Source of the DNA: Bauldia sp.
GTDB lineage: Bacteria > Pseudomonadota > Alphaproteobacteria > Rhizobiales > Kaistiaceae
Reading direction: 5' to 3'
Assembly (NCBI RefSeq): GCF_020442045.1
Contig: NZ_JAGRLA010000152.1
Span: 1-38,326 of the forward strand
Length of the DNA: 38,326 nucleotides
Both the position numbers and the translations under genes were made by a program. The notes under the pieces are model-generated. The model was not told where the DNA came from, made no database searches, and saw nothing but the letters and a program-made list of their open reading frames with translations. Within the stretch, counting starts at the first letter, position 1; each line of letters opens with the position of its first letter. Of this stretch, positions 32,953-38,326 are shown piece by piece.

Positions 32953-34361
32953 AGTTCCTGCCCAAGACACTGGGCGGCCAGCTCGTCGTCCTGCTGATCG
33001 GTGCGCTGGTTGTCGCCCAGGCCGTCAGCTTCCTGATGTTCACCGGCGATCGCGCCGAAGCCGTGCGCGCGGCCAACCGCGCCGGGCTGCTCTTCACCAT
33101 GGCTTCGGTGACGCGGGTCCTCGCCAAGTCACCGAAGGACGAGCGGGCGTCGCTCGCCGAGGCAGCGGCCTCGCCCCGGATTCGCTACTGGATTACCGAT
33201 TCAAGCGCGATCGACGATGCCGATGGCGCGGCGCGCGTCTCGCCGCTCTCGGGGATTTCCTTCGACCGGCTCTTCCAGATGCCGCTGCGCGAGCCGCCGC
33301 GTCTCGCCATCATCAATGACGAGAGGCCGGGACCGCCTGTGCCGCCCAGGCCTCGATCGGCGGCCGACGAGCATCCCTGGAGAGGACATGGTCCCGGCCC
33401 TACCGACAATCGCTACGACGTCCTCGCCTCCGTTCCCTTCCCGGACGGCGGCTGGCTCAACGCCCAGACGCAGATTCGCGCCGAACCGGTGCCCTTTCCG
33501 TGGCCGACCGTCATCTCCGCGATCCTGATGGCGCTCGCCATCCTTCTGATCATCGGCTTCACCGTGCGGCGGGTGACCCGGCCGCTCGCGGCGCTGGCCA
33601 ACAGCGCCGAGGCGTTCGGGCGCGGCGGGCCGTCGAAGCCGCTCCCCGAATCCGGGCCGAGCGAGGTCCGCCGCCTGACCTCCGCCTTCAACCAGATGCA
33701 GGAGCGACTCGAACGCTTCATCGCCGACCGGACACGGATGCTGGCCGCGATCGGCCACGACCTGCGCACGCCGATTACCTCGCTCAAGCTGCGCGCCGAG
33801 CTGCTCGACGATGAAGAGGCGCGCGAAAAGATGACCGCGACCCTCGACGACATGCAGCGGATGACCGAAGCGACGCTCGCCTTCGCCCGCGACGACGCGG
33901 CGGCCGAGGGGATCCGGTCGGTCGACCTCGAGGCGCTGATCGAAAGCATCGCCGACGATCAGACGACGCTCGGCAACAACGTGGCGTTCGAGGGCAACGG
34001 GCGCCTTCCCTATTCCTGCCGTCCGACGGCGATCAAGCGGGCGATCGGCAACGTCCTGGAGAACGCCGTCCGTTATGGCAAGCGCGCCCGCATCGCCCTC
34101 AGCGACACGCCGGCCGGCCCGATCATCACCATCGACGACGACGGACCGGGGATTCCAGCGGACCGGCTGGAAGAGGTCTTCAAGCCCTTCGTCCGGCTCG
34201 AGACCTCGCGGAGCCGAGAGACCGGCGGCGTCGGCCTCGGCCTGTCGATTGCGCGCTCGATCATCCTCGGCCATGGTGGCGAGATGGATCTGTCCAACCG
34301 TACCGGCGGTGGCCTCCGCGTCGAGATGCGCCTGCCGCGCGTTGCCACCCTTACGTCGTAG
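32949..34361 (+). CDS. Sensor histidine kinase (EnvZ-like layout)
   Basis: A 470-residue membrane kinase. TM1 (about 10-32) is followed by a periplasmic sensor part (about 33-183), then TM2 (about 186-204). A HAMP segment (about 205-260) follows. The H-box is AAIGHDLRTPITSLK with His270, then the N-box NVLENAVRYG, the G1 box DDDGPGIP and the G2 box GGVGLGLS. The periplasmic part includes a Pro/Arg/His/Gly-rich insert (about 125-152) of unusual composition. Its cognate regulator is the gene just upstream. The next gene starts 8 bp after its stop, so the phosphodiester glycosidase is probably in the same mRNA. Confidence 0.93.
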   Translation: MKFLPKTLGGQLVVLLIGALVVAQAVSFLMFTGDRAEAVRAANRAGLLFTMASVTRVLAKSPKDERASLAEAAASPRIRYWITDSSAIDDADGAARVSPLSGISFDRLFQMPLREPPRLAIINDERPGPPVPPRPRSAADEHPWRGHGPGPTDNRYDVLASVPFPDGGWLNAQTQIRAEPVPFPWPTVISAILMALAILLIIGFTVRRVTRPLAALANSAEAFGRGGPSKPLPESGPSEVRRLTSAFNQMQERLERFIADRTRMLAAIGHDLRTPITSLKLRAELLDDEEAREKMTATLDDMQRMTEATLAFARDDAAAEGIRSVDLEALIESIADDQTTLGNNVAFEGNGRLPYSCRPTAIKRAIGNVLENAVRYGKRARIALSDTPAGPIITIDDDGPGIPADRLEEVFKPFVRLETSRSRETGGVGLGLSIARSIILGHGGEMDLSNRTGGGLRVEMRLPRVATLTS

Positions 34362-34369
34362 CCGGAACG

Positions 34370-35224
34370 ATGGTCGGACCGCTAGCCCGACGCGTTCGCC
34401 GATTATGCTGCTTGCTGGTCGCGGCGGTCTTCTTCCCGTTTCTTCTCATCCCGGCCTGCGCCCAGACCCGGCAGCGGGACACCGGGCCGGAACCCGAGCT
34501 CGCGCCCCTGCTCGAGGCGGCCAGGGCCGCCACGGAGACGACGCTGCTTCCGGGTCTTGGCTACCGGGTTGTCACCCTCTCCGGCGCGGACGTCACCATC
34601 CACGTCTTCGCCTTTGACGCGGACGGTTTCGATCTCCGCACCGTGCAGCAGACCAGGCAGAGCGGCGACCACGTTGCCGATATCCTCGACCGGTTCGGGG
34701 GTGTCTTCGTCATCAATGGCGGCTTCTTCGAGAAGGACGCGGACGGCCGCCTGTCGCCGAGCGGGCTCCTGGTGATCGATGGCGTCGAAATCACGCCCGA
34801 GCATGGGCGCGCCGGATCCGGAATCCTCCATGCCGGCGCGAACGGGATCGCGATCGACTACCGCGCCGACGCGCCGGCCGCCGACCGGCTGGCGAGCGCC
34901 GTCCAGGTCGGCCCGGTGCTGGTCGACGCCGGCGGCAAGGTCGGCATCCGCAGCCAGGGGGTCCGCGATCGTCGCAGCGCCATCTGCCTCGGCGCCGGCA
35001 AGATCATCGCGGTGGTCGTGGATGGCAACGGCCTCAGCCTGTTGCGGCTGGCGGAATTCCTGGCAGCGGCCGAGGCGGCTGGTGGGGTCGGCTGCGATAT
35101 CGCCCTCAACCTCGACGGCGGCCCCTCGACCCAGGCGATGTTCCGGGGCGGTGGGCGGGAGATCGCCATTTCCGGCGGTTCCACCGTTCAGAATGCCGTT
35201 GTGCTATCCATCCATCCTCAATAG
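34370..35224 (+). CDS. Phosphodiester glycosidase (NAGPA domain) family protein
   Basis: A 284-residue exported protein of the NAGPA/phosphodiester-glycosidase family, members of which cleave N-acetylglucosamine from GlcNAc-1-phosphodiesters or related glycans. The motifs VFVINGGFFEKDADG (about 111-125), SAVQVGPVLVDAGG and the near-C-terminal DGGPSTQAMF are family landmarks. The N-terminus is basic, then hydrophobic, ending LLIPAC with Cys30, a possible but imperfect lipobox; a Sec signal peptide is the alternative. It is placed 8 bp after the histidine kinase, suggesting control by that system. The tautomerase gene follows after 57 bp. Confidence 0.82.
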   Translation: MVGPLARRVRRLCCLLVAAVFFPFLLIPACAQTRQRDTGPEPELAPLLEAARAATETTLLPGLGYRVVTLSGADVTIHVFAFDADGFDLRTVQQTRQSGDHVADILDRFGGVFVINGGFFEKDADGRLSPSGLLVIDGVEITPEHGRAGSGILHAGANGIAIDYRADAPAADRLASAVQVGPVLVDAGGKVGIRSQGVRDRRSAICLGAGKIIAVVVDGNGLSLLRLAEFLAAAEAAGGVGCDIALNLDGGPSTQAMFRGGGREIAISGGSTVQNAVVLSIHPQ

Positions 35225-35281
35225 CCGCCAGTGCCGCCCAACGCGGGCCGGACGCGGCAGAGAATGGGAAGGAAATCACAC

Positions 35282-35494
35282 ATGCCGATGGTCAGGATCG
35301 CCTATGTCGCCGAAACGCTCGGCGAGGATGCCCAGGCACGAAAGGCGGCAATCGCCAGCAAGGTCTCGCAGGCGCTGTCCGACGAGATGGGCGTCGCACA
35401 GGGTGACGTCTCGGTGGTCTTCGAGAATGTCGGGGCCAGGGACTGGTTCGTCGGCCGCGAAAGTGTCAAAGAGATGCAAAGCAAGTCCCTCTGA
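35282..35494 (+). CDS. 4-oxalocrotonate tautomerase family protein
   Basis: A 70-residue tautomerase. The start ATG 35282 with AAGGAA upstream gives Met-Pro, and removal of Met exposes the catalytic Pro1. VRIAYVAETLGEDAQARKAAIASKVSQAL and VSVVFENVGARDWFVG follow the short beta-alpha-beta layout of the family. Members isomerise enol/keto acids; the substrate here is unknown. It lies 57 bp after the glycosidase gene. Confidence 0.84.
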   Translation: MPMVRIAYVAETLGEDAQARKAAIASKVSQALSDEMGVAQGDVSVVFENVGARDWFVGRESVKEMQSKSL

Positions 35495-35522
35495 CGTGCC
35501 TTTCCGCCTCTAACGGCACGGC

Positions 35523-35539
35523 GCGGGCGAACCGCCCGC
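35523..35539 (+). terminator. GC-rich hairpin after the tautomerase gene
   Basis: GCGGGCG (35523-35529) and CGCCCGC (35533-35539) form a perfect 7-bp stem around AAC. Only three T follow (CCCGTTTCCC), so termination may be weak and the MFS gene may be partly co-transcribed. Confidence 0.5.
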
Positions 35540-35569
35540 CTCGCCCGTTTCCCGCCCGAACTCCGCGTC

Positions 35570-36988
35570 ATGCCCGACCGCATCCTCCTGCCGCTGATCG
35601 TCGCCTGCGCGCTGTTCATGGAGAATCTCGACGCGACGGTGCTGTCGACCGCCCTGCCGGCGATCGCAAAGGACTTCGACGCCAATCCCATCCATCTCAA
35701 GCTGGCGCTCACCTCCTACCTGCTGGCAATCGCCATCTTCATCCCCGCCTCGGGCTGGCTCGCCGACCGCCATGGCGCGCGCCTCGTCTTCCGCCTGGCG
35801 ATCCTCACCTTCGTCACCGGGTCGATCCTTTGCGGCCTATCGAGCTCGATCCCGGAGATCGTCGCCGCCCGTATCGTCCAGGGAATTGGCGGCTCGATGA
35901 TGGTGCCGGTCGGGCGGCTGGTGATCCTGCGCAGCATCGACAAGCGCGACCTCGTCGGCTCGCTTGCCTGGCTCACGGTGCCGGCCCTTATCGGACCGGT
36001 GATGGGACCGCCGGTCGGCGGCTTCATCACCACCTATTTCGAATGGCGCTGGATCTTCTGGATCAACGTCCCGGTCGGCGTGCTCGGGCTGGTTCTCGCG
36101 ACACTCTACATCCCCGACATCCGGGGCGCCGACCGGCCCCGCTTCGACGCCCGCGGCTTCGCCCTTGCCGGCCTCGGGCTGGCGCTGTTCATGAGCGGCT
36201 CGACAACGCTCGGCCTCGACCTCCTGCCCCTCGGTTATGTCTTCGCCATGCTGGCCGGGGGCGGGGCGTTGCTCCTCGCCTACATCGCGCATAGCCGAAG
36301 GGTCGCGGCACCGATCATCGACCTTTCGCTGTTCCGCATCCACACGTTCCGGACCAGCATGGTGGGCACGATGCTGTTCCGCATCGGTGTCGGCGCCACG
36401 CCATTCCTGCTGCCCCTCCTCCTCCAGCTCGGCTTCGGGATGACGCCTTTCCGGTCGGGGATGATCACCTTCGCCGCGGCGATCGGGGCGCTTGCCATGA
36501 AATTCGCCGCGCCGCCGATCCTGCGCCGCCACGGCTTCCGCTCGGTGCTGGTGGTCAACGCGGTCGTCGCCGGGCTGTTCGTCATGCTGCCGGCAGCCTT
36601 CGTGCCGACCACGCCGGTGTGGCTGATGACCGGCCTGCTGCTGGTCGGCGGCTTCTTCCGCTCGCTGCAATTCACCAGCGTCAACGCCCTCGCCTTCGCC
36701 GATATCCCGCCGGACCGGATGAGCCGGGCAACGACGATGACCAGCGTCGCCCAGCAGCTCGCGCTCAGCATCGGTATCTCGGTCGGCGCCATCATGGTCC
36801 AATTGACCAGCGCCGCGACCGGGGGAGAGATTGCCGCCTCGTCCTTCTGGCCGGCTTTCCTGGTGGTCGGCATGCTGACGACCGCCTCGACGGTACCCTT
36901 CATGCGGCTTGCGCATGACGCCGGCCACGAGATGTCCGGCCACCGGCGCTACGCCCCGGACGCCGTCACCACCATGCGCGAGCGCTGA
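35570..36988 (+). CDS. MFS transporter, DHA2 (EmrB/QacA) family
   Basis: A 472-residue multi-pass transporter with about 12-14 hydrophobic segments. ENLDATVLSTALP near the N-terminus is the DHA2 family start. WLADRHGARLVF is the motif-A loop, and GPVMGPPVGGFI is the drug/H+-antiporter motif C. It probably exports a drug or other toxic compound by proton antiport; the substrate is unknown. ATG 35570 has no strong ribosome site. Its stop is 2 bp from the stop of convergent rlmE. Confidence 0.88.
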   Translation: MPDRILLPLIVACALFMENLDATVLSTALPAIAKDFDANPIHLKLALTSYLLAIAIFIPASGWLADRHGARLVFRLAILTFVTGSILCGLSSSIPEIVAARIVQGIGGSMMVPVGRLVILRSIDKRDLVGSLAWLTVPALIGPVMGPPVGGFITTYFEWRWIFWINVPVGVLGLVLATLYIPDIRGADRPRFDARGFALAGLGLALFMSGSTTLGLDLLPLGYVFAMLAGGGALLLAYIAHSRRVAAPIIDLSLFRIHTFRTSMVGTMLFRIGVGATPFLLPLLLQLGFGMTPFRSGMITFAAAIGALAMKFAAPPILRRHGFRSVLVVNAVVAGLFVMLPAAFVPTTPVWLMTGLLLVGGFFRSLQFTSVNALAFADIPPDRMSRATTMTSVAQQLALSIGISVGAIMVQLTSAATGGEIAASSFWPAFLVVGMLTTASTVPFMRLAHDAGHEMSGHRRYAPDAVTTMRER

Positions 36989-36990
36989 TC

Positions 36991-37698
36991 CTAGCCGGTG
37001 ACCTCGTCCTCGCCGCGGAAGCCGCGGGCGACCAGGTAGAGCTCGACGGAGCCCTTTCGGCTTGCCGGCGGCTTGACATGGTGAACCTTGTCGAAGCTGC
37101 GCTTCAGCATCGTCAGGAGGTCGCGCTCGGCGCCGCCCTGGAAGACCTTGGTGACGAAATGTCCCCCTGGCTTCAGCACCGAGGTGGCGAAGTCGGCGGC
37201 CACCTCGCAGAGGTGCATCGTGCGCAGGTGGTCGGTCTGGCGGTGGCCGGTGGTCGGCGCCGCCATGTCGGACATCACCACGTCGGCCAGATGTCCGCCA
37301 AGCGCCTGCTGGATCGCTTCCGGCGCATCGTCGTCGAGGAAGTCCTTGCGGAGGATCACCACGCCCGGCAGCGGCTCCATCTCAAGATAGTCGATCGCCA
37401 CGACATGGGGATCCCCGTCGGAGGTCCCGACCCGTTCGGCCGCGACCTGGCACCAGCCGCCGGGCGCGGCGCCGAGATCGACCACCCGGTCTCCGGGCCG
37501 GAACAGCCCGAACTTCTCGTCCAGCTCGATCAGCTTGAAGGCCGAACGGGCGCGATAGCCTTCGGCCCGGGCGCGCGCGACATAGGGATCGTTGAGTTGC
37601 CGCTCCAGCCAGCGGGCCGATGATGCCTTCCGGCGCCGGGCGGTCTTGACCCGTACCTTGAGTTGCCGGCGGCCGCTGCTCGGGCGCTTTTCATCCAT
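36991..37698 (-). CDS. rlmE: 23S rRNA (uridine-2'-O) methyltransferase RlmE
   Basis: The FtsJ/RrmJ enzyme that methylates U2552 in 23S rRNA during late 50S assembly. A basic N-terminus ([19 protein letters not shown]) is followed by [11 protein letters not shown] and [14 protein letters not shown] with the first catalytic Lys. The SAM loop is [11 protein letters not shown], then [10 protein letters not shown] with Asp, FVTKVFQGG with Lys and [12 protein letters not shown] with Glu: a complete K-D-K-E tetrad. ATG 37698 fits the family length (235 residues); an in-frame ATG at 37743 would add 15 residues inside ppx. Either start overlaps the ppx 3' end, so translational coupling is likely. Confidence 0.94.
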   Translation of the reverse strand: MDEKRPSSGRRQLKVRVKTARRRKASSARWLERQLNDPYVARARAEGYRARSAFKLIELDEKFGLFRPGDRVVDLGAAPGGWCQVAAERVGTSDGDPHVVAIDYLEMEPLPGVVILRKDFLDDDAPEAIQQALGGHLADVVMSDMAAPTTGHRQTDHLRTMHLCEVAADFATSVLKPGGHFVTKVFQGGAERDLLTMLKRSFDKVHHVKPPASRKGSVELYLVARGFRGEDEVTG

Positions 37699-38326
37699 GG
37701 CTGGTATGGCCGCCACGCCGCCGAGGGCGAGGTCGCCAGGCATCGTCCTCGCTCATCAGCTCGACCAGCAACCCTTCGCGCAAGCCGCGGTCGGCAACGC
37801 GCAACCGGTCGACCGGCCAGCGACGGCGGAAAGCCTCTAGGATCGCACAGCCGGCAAGAACCAGGTCGGCACGTTCGCGGCCGATACACGGATTGGCGAC
37901 GCGGGTGTCATAATCCATGGCGGCGAATTCCGCGACCAGCTCGGCGACCCGCTGACCCGACAGCCAGGTCCCGTCCACCCGCCGCCGGTCATATCGGGGA
38001 AGACGGAGGTGGACCCCGGCAAGGGTCGTCACGGTGCCCGACGTGCCAAGCATATGGACGGCACCGGTGGCCACGGCACGGTCGAGTGTCTCGACCTGCG
38101 GGAAGGCGTGAAGCAATGCAGCCACTTCCTCGACCATCGCCTCGAACTGCGTCCGGGAGACATGCCGGCCGCCGTGGCGCTCGCTGAGATTGACGACGCC
38201 GACCGGCAGCGACATCCAGCTCCGCACCCGGTCCGACATGCGCCGGCGTTTGCCCGCGGTGGTCGCCAGATCGATCCAGACCAGCTCCGACGAGCCGCCG
38301 CCGATATCGAAGAGCACCACTCCGGA
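37691..38326 (-). CDS. Ppx/GppA family phosphatase, 3' part (runs off the window)
   Basis: The C-terminal 211 codons of an exopolyphosphatase/pppGpp phosphatase. The frame enters the window at 38326 and has no start inside it. [15 protein letters not shown] is the second phosphate-binding loop of the ASKHA fold. Then come [34 protein letters not shown] and the [16 protein letters not shown] helix motif, all typical of Ppx/GppA. The Ppx and GppA activities cannot be separated here because the N-terminal half is missing. Its end overlaps rlmE by 8 bases. Confidence 0.92.
   Translation of the reverse strand, partial: SGVVLFDIGGGSSELVWIDLATTAGKRRRMSDRVRSWMSLPVGVVNLSERHGGRHVSRTQFEAMVEEVAALLHAFPQVETLDRAVATGAVHMLGTSGTVTTLAGVHLRLPRYDRRRVDGTWLSGQRVAELVAEFAAMDYDTRVANPCIGRERADLVLAGCAILEAFRRRWPVDRLRVADRGLREGLLVELMSEDDAWRPRPRRRGGHTSHG

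Overview
This is a high-GC, gene-dense chromosomal window of an alphaproteobacterium. The family content and several gene orders (alr-radA-cvpA-purF-SDR, der next to a TPR-type membrane protein, panB-nnrU, ppx-rlmE, guaB-MAPEG-rsmB) resemble Hyphomicrobiales (Rhizobiales) or nearby orders. That placement is from memory of gene orders, not from a search. I see no rRNA, credible tRNA, CRISPR array, insertion sequence or prophage gene. Most of the window is core metabolism and information processing with small accessory inserts.

Layout. 1-3.2 kb: a cyclopropane-fatty-acid-synthase-type methyltransferase (+), two tandem hairpins, and the replicative helicase dnaB (+). 3.2-9 kb: an SRPBCC protein (+), then a minus-strand operon with a fused alpha/beta TPP-dependent E1 dehydrogenase, a stand-alone lipoyl domain, an AcoC-like alpha/beta hydrolase and a xylulokinase-type sugar kinase. 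This block separates dnaB from alr, which I remember as neighbours in many relatives. 9-14.8 kb: a plus-strand run alr, radA, cvpA, purF and an SDR, the last three tightly packed. 14.8-18.5 kb (-): nnrU, panB, a YfgM/TPR-like membrane protein and the GTPase der. 18.6-19.6 kb (+): two tandem secreted L,D-transpeptidases closed by a strong terminator. 19.6-23.4 kb (-): an SDR, guaA, an ArsC/YffB-like protein and a BDH2-type SDR. 23.5-25.2 kb (+): a LysE/RhtB exporter and an AraC/GyrI-like regulator, which converges on a remnant of a cation transporter.

25.4-31 kb is one minus-strand series in transcription order: guaB, a MAPEG protein, rsmB, two paralogous secreted four-cysteine proteins, an MTA/SAH nucleosidase and a DUF6544-type membrane-anchored protein. 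31.2-37 kb: a secreted four-EF-hand protein (-) is divergent from a plus-strand cluster of OmpR-type response regulator, histidine kinase, phosphodiester glycosidase, 4-oxalocrotonate tautomerase and a DHA2-type drug exporter. 37-38.3 kb (-): rlmE and the 3' part of a Ppx/GppA phosphatase that runs off the window.

The purine genes purF, guaA and guaB recur through the window. The most notable accessory elements are (1) the dehydrogenase/lipoyl/hydrolase/kinase operon, which looks like an acetoin-dehydrogenase-type complex with a split E2 and a linked sugar kinase; (2) the tandem four-cysteine secreted paralogs; and (3) the divergent EF-hand/two-component/glycosidase module with a repeat pair between the divergent starts. 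Assignments rest on reading motifs and translated sequence by eye; no database search was possible.
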